Below are positions 31,767 through 42,650 of a stretch of DNA of 64,000 nucleotides, piece after piece. The DNA is from Akebia trifoliata. Taxonomy: Eukaryota; Streptophyta; Magnoliopsida; Ranunculales; Lardizabalaceae. The stretch's first letter is position 1. Each line of letters starts with the position of its first letter. The translations under genes and the position numbers were made by a program. Location: NCBI GenBank assembly GCA_017979445.1, contig CM030706.1, positions 26,328,281-26,392,280 on the forward strand, in the 5' to 3' direction. Below the pieces are notes generated by a model. The model worked only from the letters and a program-made list of their open reading frames with translations, was not told the DNA's origin and did not search any database.

Positions 31767-33949
31767 TCATTCGATGGCAGATGGTTGGTTGGCAGAAAAT
31801 AAAATCTCTACAGTAGGATTTGGAGGGTTGACCACTTCGTCCTGATCAACATCAATAATAGGGGCAAGAGGTAGGTTAGAAGGCAGGTCAGGGGGCAGAT
31901 CACTAGCCTGGGTAGAAGAATCAGTCGTCCTGGCTGGGTCCAATTCTACGGTAAGCCCAGCCTCCATAAGTTCACTAGGGACTCATTCCAAAACAGCAAT
32001 AGGGTGCCCCTTCTCATCCAGTTGGAAGGGTAGGAATAGCCTGAAATGCCCAGTCCAGCTAGACATATTCTTGATCGGAAAAACAATAGGACCTTCATCC
32101 TCATTATCCTCTTCATCTTCCTTATCATCCTCCTCCTCATATTGGAGATGAACAACTTCAAAGCCTTCATGGTAGGCCTTAGTAGAAGTTTTCTCTGCCA
32201 ATCGAGAGTATTGGGCTTAAAATTGCCCCAGCAGTCTCTTGGTCTCAGCTTCATCTTCCTTGGCCTAAGTTGCCTTAGTCGATTCAATAGCAGTTCTAAG
32301 GGAGCCTAGGTCAAGTTCTTGCTACTGCACTTTCTCTTAAAAATCCACCAACTATGGGTCTCTCCTCTGCACTCTCTTATTATAGCTGGCTAGTTCCAAT
32401 TAAAGAACACCCTAGAAATTTGTTAGCTTCTTATTGGTGGCTTTCAAGGTTAAGTTTGCCTTAGAAAATTATGCCAAGTTTGCTTCCATCTCCTCTTTAG
32501 TCTCTTGGGAAATTTGGCTAAAATAGGTCAACTCAGCTTGGAGTTGAGTTATTTTTTCTTCATACGCTCTAGCCAGGATAGTCGCCTGGTCCTCAACCTC
32601 ACACTTTTTTAGAAGGCCAAGGTTCCATAGATGTTGGCATGCGAGAGGAATAAAGCAGTTAAGTGAGTAAAGCATGCAAAGTAAATAGCAGAATAAGAAG
32701 AACAGAGAATTACCTGATTGAGGTTGTGGACAAACTGATTGAAGCCCAGGTTAGCATTGGCCCGATCCTCAACATCATAGTCATTGGGAGAGCAGAGAGA
32801 TAGCAGCAACAGGATCCTTTACCCCACAACTCTTATTTTAAACGTACAAATAGGGTCAAAAAATGTTATTCTCATTTTCATCTTAGAGGAAAGCCCCGTG
32901 ACCCCTTCAAGAGAATGTAGTTTTGTCTAAAGTAGTTCTGCGATGACTAGGACCCTCTTACTTAGACTCTTCTAAAAGGAAAAGATTCTTCAAACTTGTC
33001 CTAATCAAAATACTCTTCTTGCACTATTGAAGATCAGGGATAGGGCTGTGTTCCCTGATGGCGTCCGATTTTTGCCCTACTTGAGTCTGAATCTCCTCAA
33101 GAAACCCAGTAGGGACAATAACAACAACAACCATAGTAGAGGTAGAAGTAGAAATAGGAGCAGCCTGTCCCCTACGCATTAAGGCTAGCTGACCTGCTTC
33201 TCTGGTAAGGATAAAGCCTTGACAGGCTAGATTCTTCTTTTTCTTCTTGGTTTGGCCAATGGGAGGAGCATCCTTGATGGCAAAATAATAGGAGAAAGGG
33301 AACTCTAAAAGGTCAATGTTCATGACGTCGGAGGACTCTAACAGAATTGGAGGTAAAGGAAGATTATAAATAGAGGAAAAGGAAAGATCAAGATCTTCTA
33401 GGATCTATTCGGCCTGACCAAAGGAAACTTGACCAGATAAGGCTCGTCGTGCAGGTGGCCAAGGAAAAACAGAGGCAAGGGGAGAATAGAGATCTTTCGA
33501 GATCGATTGGGCCTGATCAAAGGAGACTCGTCGAGCAGATAGCCGAGGCAAAATAGGAGCGAAGTCTTCTACCACCACCCCCTCAATAGATTTGATTCAG
33601 AGGTCCAGTGCCACTAGCCTTTGATCTTTGTATGTTTAGGTTGTTTTTGTTTAGCCTCTACAATAGAAAGGGTAGAAAAATCTATGAAGAAAAAGAAAGC
33701 AAAAGTTAGAAGCAGATTAAGTTGCAAATAAAATTCCCAATTCTTGGAGATAAGTATGGGATCCTTGTACCACCATTTGTTAGCACTAGGGAGAGAAAGA
33801 GCCAGTGCCACCGTTGCTCTCTTGGAGGACAGCGAGTAATACCCTGGACATTGGGGATGACATTCAGATTGTATATAGGAAAGGAAGTTATTCGGGGTTA
33901 TGCCTATCTTCTCCACAATCTCCACCAAACGGTAGAAGTTCCTAGACAT
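31767..33949 (-). pseudogene. Antisense gene of the older Tat element (gypsy-type transposase-like, coiled coil)
   Basis: Minus-strand exon-like pieces lie at 33949-33614 (ITPNNFLSYIQSECHPQCPG, LSLPSANKWWYKDPILISKN), 33323-33024, 32675-32469 (a coiled coil, EEKITQLQAELTYFSQISQ) and 32201-31767 (a very acidic EEEDDKEDEEDNEDEG stretch). The first resembles the 'putative gypsy type transposon' (Transposase_28) domain found in antisense genes of Tat elements, here from memory. Pieces are separated by stops and probably introns. It sits opposite to pol, between integrase and LTR, the same layout as in the large element but a different protein family. Confidence 0.6.
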
Positions 33950-34016
33950 TTGACTTGGATCCCGGTTTATCTTACTTAATACCTCTTTAAGGAAGGAAGA
34001 AAGAGAGGGAAACTAC

Positions 34017-35123
34017 TGTTAGTCTTAATTTGGCTGGTATAGACTAAGATTTCTCCCTGACGACATTTGTCAAAGGTTATTGGGTCGTCACTGACCCAAA
34101 GAGACACAGAGGCTGGGATGTAGAGTCTCTGCCTAAGTTAGGTTATGCTAATAGCCATTTAGAAAGTAAGTTTCCAAAAAAGAGAAGACAAAGAAAGAAG
34201 ATTGTGAAGTAGAAAAAAAGAGATAGAGAATTTTTCACAGAATTCAGAGAGACGCAATCACAAAGTTATAGAACAGTAAAAGGGAGAATGAGCGCTAAGT
34301 CTCCTATTTATAAAGAATAAGTAAAAGAGTACATACGCTAGAGGGGATAGCCTAAATCCAACATAAATGTTGCAGTTTGGGGGTAGTGCAGATGATAGTG
34401 GGGCACGTGGATGGATATAGATGAAGACTCATTCATTTTAGCTGTCGTAGATGATTTGGAACGACGTTGCATTAAATGCGTCGATTCATTAAGAGAATCA
34501 AGACAACCAATGAGAAAGGAGATACATATCTCGAGAAGATGGAAAGATTTTGTGTCTTCTCGAGAGGAGGTAATTGTAGAGGGAAATAACTACGCAATTA
34601 TCTGAGTCGTACACGTGTCCAAGCCTATTAAGTGGTATTATGCGCAGATCAGCATATGGGCACTTCCTTTCAGTAAGGCAGGTCAAAGTAGAGATCTCCC
34701 TAGTCTGGCTAGAAGAACAACACATCACTGAACGAGACCTGGTCTGCCAAGCAGGGTAGATTTAGTCACAGAATAACTGTAATCCCGATATGCCCATGCC
34801 AATCCTAGAGATCTCAGAAAAGATTTCTGCAGTATAGTACGACTAATCCCAAAGATCTTTTTTTTATTTGTAGATCTATAAAATAAAGGGATTCCCTAGG
34901 ATCACCGCCTGTGAGAGGAAAAAACCCTGATTCACAGTAAGGATCCATAAATAGCATAGTGAGCATAAAAGAAATGATCTTTTGGTTGATTGGAGGTCTA
35001 GCTAATTCTTTAGACTATTCCTCTACTTCTCTAACTTGAGCATCGAAGTGATTTTGACAGGTATCACGCTGGCACGAGGAGGGAGGTAACATGAGCGACT
35101 TCGGATCAATGAGACATATTCCA
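34017..35123 (+). repeat. Probable LTR of the older Tat element
   Basis: A purine tract (AAGGAAGGAAGAAAGAGAGG, about 33989-34008) precedes a possible LTR start TGTTAG at 34017. Near the right end, ACTTGAGCATCGAAGTGATT and CACGCTGGCACG resemble the U5 of many plant gypsy LTRs (TTGAGCGTCGGAGTG). The end could be TAACA at 35091 or CA at 35123. The left boundary is also uncertain (TGTTGCAG at about 34364 is an alternative). Confidence 0.5.
34300..34316 (-). promoter_or_regulatory. Possible TATA box for the antisense gene
   Basis: On the minus strand TTATAAATAGGAGAC lies about 350 bp upstream of the first antisense exon, followed by a pyrimidine-rich stretch like a 5' UTR. This would place the antisense promoter inside the proposed LTR. 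Inference from sequence form only. Confidence 0.35.
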
Positions 35124-36120
35124 TCAGCACCGTCCACCGGATTCTGACCGCACACTTATATTTCTGGAAAGCTCAAAAAGTTGGGTTTTTAATAAAAATA
35201 TAAGGAGAAATTCTTACAAAATTTTATTTTATAAATTTATCACATAACCCAATATGGTACAAAAATAGTTCCCTATTATCCCATTCATACATCCTTGACA
35301 AAAAATTCTACATCAATTAGTACATATATGAAAATTAAATGAGGTTAATTTTGTGAGAAAATAAACTCAAAATTCAATATAGACTACTGCAAATCAGAAA
35401 AATTCAATGAATTGTTTGATTAAGATCTATAATAAACAGAAGAAAATGTTTTCTATTATAATTTCAGCAAAAAATTTCTTTGAAAACAATTCTCAAAAAC
35501 ATATTAAATTGCTTTGTTTGTTTTCAAAAAAAGTTCATAAAAACACATGAAGGTCCATGAAAGGTTCCAATTGATTTCGTTAGTTTTTCAATCTTATAGA
35601 TTTTTCTATAAATTTTTCAATCCAACATGTTCCACCAATGTAAGCAATAAACATTAATAAGTGGGTTTTAATAAATTTTCATAACATTAATTGAAATATT
35701 AAAAATGATCATAACAATGAAATATTCAAATGTTATCTCTAAATTTATTAATAATACCACCCAACCAAGAATCTAAACATTATTCCTTCCACGACGAATC
35801 AAGATTGAAACTTATTACAACCAAATAATTCTAAGAGAATTAAATGAAAAAAAGATAAAGAAAAATATTACATTAAAACTAAGAAAATAAATTCTTTTTA
35901 ATAGTCTTCTTGCCCATGTCGACACCTATCTAAAAGCTAAAAAATTTTGGTAAACAACCATGAGTCCCAGAACTCCATAGGATCTTCCTTTCTTTCCAAA
36001 AATTATAAAAATAATAAGCAAATATGGCAATGCTTCAAACTCATACAACGAAATCAATAAGATATATCTATCAGAATATCAACATAAATATGTGTGAGAA
36101 TATTATTTACTTTCCAAACA

Positions 36121-36185
<65 letters not shown>

Positions 36186-36225
36186 GAAATGCACAAGTCT
36201 CAATTTTCACACCAGCTCGGCCAAC
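35124..36225. other. A/T-rich DNA with a (TA)n microsatellite
   Basis: The first bases (TCAGCACCGTCCACCGG, 35124-35140) could be a decayed primer-binding site. The rest is A/T-rich without coding signal. 36123-36183 is a (TA)n run of about 60 bp with one break. Confidence 0.6.
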
Positions 36226-37965
36226 TGTAGACACCCCATTTTTGTATCCGCCTGATTAATCAACTCGTCAACTCGATCGCAATGATTCCCAATGATGGAT
36301 GTGTATTCCGTTGCTTTATTTTGTTACCAGATGTGTTTCAGAAATCCGGATGAGGTATCTCAAACTAACAAAACCTTAGAAACCACGCTACGCTAGGAAA
36401 ATACGACTCCAGAAACATAGAAATCATCATTTTTCAGACAAAAAGAAGCTTCACGATAAAAATCACTAAAAAACTATCAAATTGCCAAAATACCCCTAAC
36501 ATCAAAACAACCCTAGAGCCTACATTACGCTTAGGAAAACCCATTCAAACACATAAAATAATAAATCGAAACCAAATAAATCGTTTAGCCAATTTTCACA
36601 GAATTCGACAAAATTACGAAAATGCCCCTCATAAAGTTCACAACCATTTCACACAAAAAATTCATAAATGACACTAACTAATATTTCCATTGAATTTATT
36701 ACGAAAAAGCGATTCTAAAACATCCTAAAACATTAAAAACCGACTTAAAACGTGAAAATTCCTCTCTGGGGGCAAAATAGTAATTTCATAATTTTCATAA
36801 TTAAAAAATTCGAAATTAATAAATAAAATATTAAATAATTAAAGTGAAATATTAATAAAATTAATTTTAAAATATGAACAAAAAAATCGATCAATCAGGC
36901 TTTCAGGCAAAATTGTTGAGGGTTCGTAAGATATTTCTTTAAGGACCTTTCCATTTGGGGGTCCAAAGAATTAAAGATATAATAGAGAGGGGTTCTCCAA
37001 AAATTTAAAGTCAATCAAGCAAGACTAAAGTCAAGATATTAAAGTCAATCAAATAAGACTAAAGTCAAAATTAAAGTTAATTAAGTAAGACTAAAAGTCA
37101 AGTATTAAAATCAATCTCATAAGACTAAAGTCAAAACCCTAAATCAAAACCTTAATCTCAACTAATCAAGTCAATCTCATAAGACTAAAGTCAAATCCTA
37201 AATCAAAACCCTAATCTAATCAAGTCAATCTCATAAGACTAAAGTCAAAACCCTAAGTCAAAACCCTAATGATTAAGTCCATCTCATGAGACCAAAGTCT
37301 AAACCCTAATTGAAACCCTAAAAAGAAACCCTAATCAAACCCTAATGCTTCTAAAATTTTTATAAATAGGAGCCTCCACACCCTATTTTCGTATCAAAGA
37401 AAAAATCTTAGAAAAAGTAGGTGAAGAAGCCTCCATAACCTCCCCAAAACCCTAATTTTGGAGCCCCAACTCCTTCCCTAACACCCCTACTCCGATTTTA
37501 GCCTAAAAAACACCCAAAAACCTCTCAAAAATATCCCAAAAATCCACAATAAATTTGAAGCACCCAGATCCAAGAAGGAGATACCTTACCTCGGAGATCA
37601 GAAATCAGATCGGGAGATAGAACGAAGTAAGGAATACGATACAAGGAGTCATTTTCACCAGATCTGAGGGAATAACACTTTTGCAGATCAAAGGTAAGTT
37701 TTTTTATTATTTTTTAATCTAGGTTTGTCATTAGCGATGTAGATTTATTTGGGATAAGTAGAAACCGGCATTGGTCGGGCGGGGTTGGTGCCTAACACCT
37801 TCCAACCCCGTAACATGATCCCCGGATTCAGATTTCTATAGTAGATTAGTTTTTTATCCATTTTAGAGTCATTTTGGTTCCTAGACCACAATAACTAGGT
37901 GGCGACTCCCAAACCTCAAGGGTCAAAAGCGGATCCGCGTACCCCGCAGATCGAGGGCGCTTTCA
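36226..37965 (+). repeat. Solo LTR of a Tat-type element, CCAAC target duplication
   Basis: A 1740-bp LTR from TGTAGACACCCC to GGGCGCTTTCA, flanked by CCAAC at 36221-36225 and 37966-37970. It is homologous to 26538-27950. It has internal repeats of AAGTCAATCTCATAAGACTA (37010-37290), a TATA-like TATAAATAGGAG at about 37360, and the tail GGTGGCGACTCCC...GGATCCGCGTACCCC. A single LTR with a perfect duplication is the product of LTR-LTR recombination. Confidence 0.92.
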
Positions 37966-37970
37966 CCAAC

Positions 37971-38338
37971 CTATCCCCGTTGATTTTCACACCAGTTCGG
38001 CTAATACCTCACTCCCAAAACAAGGAGTCTTCCTCGACGATATGTTATTTTATCTAATAAAATTTCATTCCACTTGGACATTTCACTCCATTTGTTCCCT
38101 TTAGGACGAATATTTCCTTTCTAAGATCCTCAATCTCTTAAATAGTCAAACACATTTGCAAATCACACACAAAGCATATGTAAAAAAATAAAACAAAAGC
38201 ATTCTCATGCCTTTAAGAAAATAAAAATAAAAAATCTTACATTGTATTGTCTGATTCACACCCATCTCATATTAAAATCATAATTTTTAGAGAGAAAGAA
38301 GTCATCTACTTGAAATATGGGTGAAAAGAAGTTACTAA
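37971..38338. other. Spacer
   Basis: No gene. The bases on both sides of the solo LTR contain near copies of ATTTTCACACCAGYTCGGC (36203, 37982), a ~36-bp tandem duplication already present in the target before insertion. Confidence 0.5.
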
Positions 38339-38863
38339 GGCCATGCTTGTTTGCATCGCAAATCACCGTAAACGCAAAACTTTGTAGTTATAGAGTTTTA
38401 CATTTATTGGATTTTACGTAATTTTGCAATTGGAGTACTTGGTTGTGTCCAATGCAGAATTTTGTGCTTGCTTAGTTATTCTGAAAACACAAAAAAAAGA
38501 ATGCAATTTATGTTTTTTTTGAAAAATCCAATTTTTCTTGTAAAATCTAATTTAAAATTTAAAGAAATTGACATTTGGTTCTATCATTTTTAAACAAATT
38601 GAAAAACTACAAACCAATATTCATTTCCATAAGGGATTAATATTTGAAAGATGATTACCCATTTGAACCAACATTTGAAAGATCTTCCAATTTGAATCAA
38701 CCAAAAAGCTAAATTAATAAATAAAATAAAATAAAACAAATCTCAAACCTACCATTGTCATTAGTAGAAATCAAATACAAAAAGAATTTTAACATGAGCA
38801 AATGAGCCTATATTTAACGTAATTCATATTAGTGGGTTGATAAGTAATGTGTCAACTAACTAA

Positions 38864-38978
38864 GTTTTCTTTTTTTTGGCTAAGCAAGCAAGGGATCGTT
38901 GGTTAATGGGGATTTGAACCTTAGGTAATGGGCTAAACTCTCCTCAAGCCTTACCACTTAGCTAAGTGACACCTTCAT
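38864..38978 (-). mobile_element. tRNA-derived SINE with a 14-bp target duplication
   Basis: Read on the minus strand it has an A box (TTAGCTAAGTGGTAAGG), a B box (GGTTCAAATCC) and an A-rich tail (AAAAAAAAG). It is flanked by TGTCAACTAACTAA at 38850-38863 and 38979-38992. The length of about 115 bp fits a short plant SINE. Confidence 0.88.
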
Positions 38979-39015
38979 TGTCAACTAACTAATATATTCA
39001 TATAGGGTGAATTAT

Positions 39016-39168
39016 ATCGTCATAGTTGAGATGGTAAGGGCGATTGGGTATGCTCCCAGGTCACACCTTCGAATCTCTATAAGTCCCTCCACTTACAAAG
39101 TGGCTATATTTAACTGTTAACACATGCTAAGGTGGTTGGTATGTGTGGCTCGTCAAAGCAAAACAAAA
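39016..39168 (+). mobile_element. tRNA-derived SINE with a 16-bp target duplication
   Basis: A box (TAGTTGAGATGGTAAGG), B box-like (GGTCACACCTTCGAATC) and an A-rich tail (AAAGCAAAACAAAA). It is flanked by ATATAGGGTGAATTAT at 39000-39015 and 39169-39184. It differs from the neighbouring SINE in its body and is a separate family or a strong variant. Confidence 0.88.
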
Positions 39169-39684
39169 ATATAGGGTGAATTATTATTTCTTGAATTGAA
39201 AATGAGTTATATACAATTTCATCCACTTTTCATTTTAAATACCAAAACATAAACAATCATGTTGGAGAAGGATACAAGAAAGGGGCGGAGAGAGTGAGAG
39301 AGGTCAGCTTGGATTGTTCTTTGATCATGTGGAAAAGAGGAAAATATAAACATAGTTTTGTGGAGGTTTTTGCTCAATAAAGTTTTAAGGTGTTTTTGGA
39401 TTATTTTTGTGAAATGTCACGACTGTTTATAGTGGGGCCCATAAAAATATTTACATACAAGCAGCCGCATTCTGCAAATCATTATAAAAATTTCTGTTTG
39501 TGACTTTTTGCGGGGGCAAATAAGCAGAGCCTAAGTCTACAAGCGTTTCCTTTCGATTCACGTTTCTCTGCTACCAGCAATGATCCACAAACACGAGCGA
39601 ATATAAAGTGAGGTTATGATGGATTTTTCATAACTTTTTTTTTGTGTACAAATAAAATGAATGAAAGAAGATGAAGTGAGAGGA

Positions 39685-40532
39685 TGAAGATATGTGATTG
39701 TGATGCCAAAATAAGATGGTCCCATCCTTTAAAGAGTCGCCATAGTCAATCCAACGTCCCAAGTTTTTTCCTTTCACTCACATGTTTCGTTAGTATTTGG
39801 AATAGTATCTCTCTCAATTTCTCTTTGAAATAGATTTAGGATAACAATTTAACATGTGGTTAGATCTCATTCAACCGATAATGATCAAGAGAATCTTAGA
39901 GTGACAAGCGTCCAAGATAAAGTCTCTAACACATTTTAACCGTTAAAATACTATTGACTAATAGGATAGTGGTCTAGGTGAAACTTATCCACCCACCACA
40001 GAGTCAAGTACTTCTCCTTCCTATTTTCCAACTGTTAATTTGACTCTAGAAGGATTTTACTCCCCATTAAATAAAATTGCCTCGACCCTTTTTCCACTAA
40101 ATAACAAATAAGGATCCGACTGGTAGATGGGGATTTTTAAAGAATAGAGAGTCGCCACTTAGTTTAAGTTTAGGAAACATAGACAATTCTAAAATGGATT
40201 AGGTGGATCCACGAAAAGAAATGGGTAAGGGATCATATTACGGGTTTCGAAAGCTGTTATACACCGAACCCGCCTAATCGAGATGATCAATCTTTACTAC
40301 GATCCAAACTATCCTGTAGTCAATGGGTAAAGACTAAAGCCAAGCTAGGGTCCCATCATCATCAAATTATATCAAATGTGCTAAATGAATTTTACGACAA
40401 ATATTTTCTCAAATATCACATAATTTCTCGAATTTTGCACAAAAATGAAAATATTTGAAAAAGCCTTAATTCTAGCTTATGCTTCAAAGTTTACGTGGCA
40501 ATATTTCAATTAAAAAATCCATATGTACAAAA
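39685..40532 (-). repeat. Decayed Tat-type LTR, left part
   Basis: TGAAGATATGTGATTGTGAT at 39685 resembles the LTR head of the large element, and AGAGTCGCCATAG follows as there. 40108-40320 matches, in reverse, the tail of the 36226-37965 LTR family (GAGTCGCCACYTAG, TCTAAAATGGAT, GGATCATRTTACGGG). One or two nested old LTRs in minus orientation may be present. It is interrupted at 40533 by the solo LTR. Confidence 0.5.
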
Positions 40533-42645
40533 TGTAAATACCCAATTTAAACAAGCCCCTACTCGAAAGGGCCCAAAAATACAGATTTTTCAAAAAAAGT
40601 TACCAACGGGCCTCAAAGGCTCAAATCATTAAAAAGTGACATTTTGATTGATCTAAGGTCTCTAAGACCCCTTGAGGGTCTAGTGGGTCCACCAAAAAGG
40701 ATTTGGTATACCCCCACCTTCACCGCTCTATTGCCGAAATAAAAAATACCGGATTTCAATAAAAGTCACCAACAGGCCTAAAAAATTAAAGTTGCCAACA
40801 CGTGGCATTTTGATCAATCCAATGATTCCAAAATCCCTAAAAAGATAAATATATATATATATATATATATATAAAATGAGACTTGGGATACCCACTACCC
40901 TCCACCGCTCCACCTTCAAATCTGGAAAAAAGCCTAAACCCATTCAAAGCCCACAAACCCTTAACTTTCCAAAATTAATTTCTCACCTTACCCGTAACCC
41001 AAATTCAATCCCATATCACCTAAACCCTAAAACATACCCACCTTCAAAAACCCATTCCTAAAACAATCCTATCCAATACCTAAACCTTTCATAACCCAAG
41101 TCTAATACACTAAAAAGCCCACAAACCCTTATCCATATCCAATTCATATCTAACCTATAACCCTAACCCAAAAACCACTACCCACATCAACCTATCACCA
41201 TTTGATCATCAAAGATGACACATGTCATCACCCCCTCTCACCTCCCTCATCTAATCACCTACCTCCATCACTTTTCTCTAACATTCATCTATCCACATCA
41301 TTTTTCTCCAAAAATCATTTCAACCTATACCCTTCCCTAACCTACCCACCTCACATTTTTTAATACCATCAACCACGTACATCACAACCCATATCCCCTA
41401 CACCCTAACCCATCATCTTCTTCTAAACACTCCACCAACTCACATCACAACCCACACCTCCCCTCATCATTTCTTACAAAATCATTCTCACAAACCTAAC
41501 CAACACTCCTTATCTCCAATCAAATACCTAACACTTTTCACCCCCATTCTTTCCATCTCACATTACTCACCTCATCTCACAAGTACTCTACCCAAATGGA
41601 TTGGGTAAGATCCAAATTATTTGGATCCAAACACTACCCATTTACCCTCATTCCAACCATAAATTTCATACTCCTTACCTTTAAAACCTATGATATTCTC
41701 CACTTTCTCAAGAATCCATCCTATTATACCCCTAAAATATCCCCCCAAAACCTATAAATACCCCTCATCCTCTTCTAAAAATGGTTACCAATTCCCCTAC
41801 CAAGTCTCACATTAAAAAATCTACTCTTCACTCATCCCTTCTCTACTCTCACACTAATCTTCTAAAATCAATACTTTTATATTCCACTTAGAACTCAAGA
41901 AAATACAAAGGGGAAGAAGAAGAAAGAAAACAACTTTGAAGCTTCAAGGTGGGTCAAAAGAGCAATACCTCCCCCCTCTCTCTCTCTACCCTCTCCTCAT
42001 CCCTTTTTTGTAATCCCCCTTCTCTCTTTATTTTATTTTTAGAAGAATTTAGGATGTAATGCTTCCCCTCCCCTATCTCCTGTAGATTGGACTTCAGTTC
42101 GGTTGAAAGTATAGGGGTTGGAATCTCTTTCAAAAATAAAAATCGATTTTAATTCTAAAATTATTTTGAGGCAATTAGAATACGGACCCTCCTCAATTCA
42201 TGAGAATGGCTCCGTGACCTTAGCCAACACTTTTTAATATTGATTATATCCAAGGCTAATGCCTTTTGGGATCATCTTTTTCAATGAGGTGAACCTTACA
42301 AGGTAAAGCCAAAAGCAAGTCCCTACTTAGGGAACAAGCCCCTAACACATGGCACTTTATTTTGTTTGCAATTTTATTAAAAAAATGACAGAGTTGTGTT
42401 GAAATTACCGCTACTTGGCGAGGAGAAAATGGTGCCTAACACCTTTCCTTTTCTCCAAACGAGCCGCTTACCCCGATCTCAAGGTTTGATTAGTATATTA
42501 TCCATCATGAGTTACTAAACGTCAAAATGTCATTTTTTCAAAAAAATGTACATCGGGTGACCATTCACACCCTCTTACAATATGAATAGTGGCGACTCCA
42601 ATATTTCATAGATATGGTACTTGTAATCGAGGATCACTATCTACA
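40533..42645 (+). repeat. Solo LTR related to the large Tat element
   Basis: A 2113-bp sequence running from TGTAAATACCC to ACTATCTACA, the inverted equivalent of the LTR at 62-2336. Shared blocks include AACGGGCCTC, ACCCTCCACCGCTCCACC, GCCTAACACCTTTCC and AGTGGCGACTCC. It is flanked by CAAAA (40528-40532) and CAAAG (42646-42650), a target duplication with one mismatch. A short (TA)n run lies near 40850-40872. Confidence 0.82.
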
Positions 42646-42650
42646 CAAAG

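Larger units (their letters stand above)
38339..39531. mobile_element. Tourist-like (PIF/Harbinger type) non-autonomous TIR element, carrying two SINEs
   Basis: The left end GGCCATGCTTGTTTGC and the inverted right end GGCTCTGCTTATTTGC are imperfect terminal inverted repeats, continued by CGCAAA words on both sides. TAA flanks both ends (38336-38338, 39532-39534), the duplication expected for PIF/Harbinger elements. There is no transposase. Without the two SINE insertions it would be about 0.9 kb. The superfamily rests on the TIR and TAA only; hAT is the alternative. Confidence 0.55.

Noticed and set aside
34411..34605. 64-residue plus-strand frame
   Set aside because: It lies within the probable LTR and has no family similarity.
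36123..36183. (TA)n run as replication origin or scaffold site
   Set aside because: A plain microsatellite; nothing supports a function.
38870..39075. Functional tRNA genes
   Set aside because: A and B boxes are present, but there is no cloverleaf and both have A-rich tails and long target duplications: SINEs.
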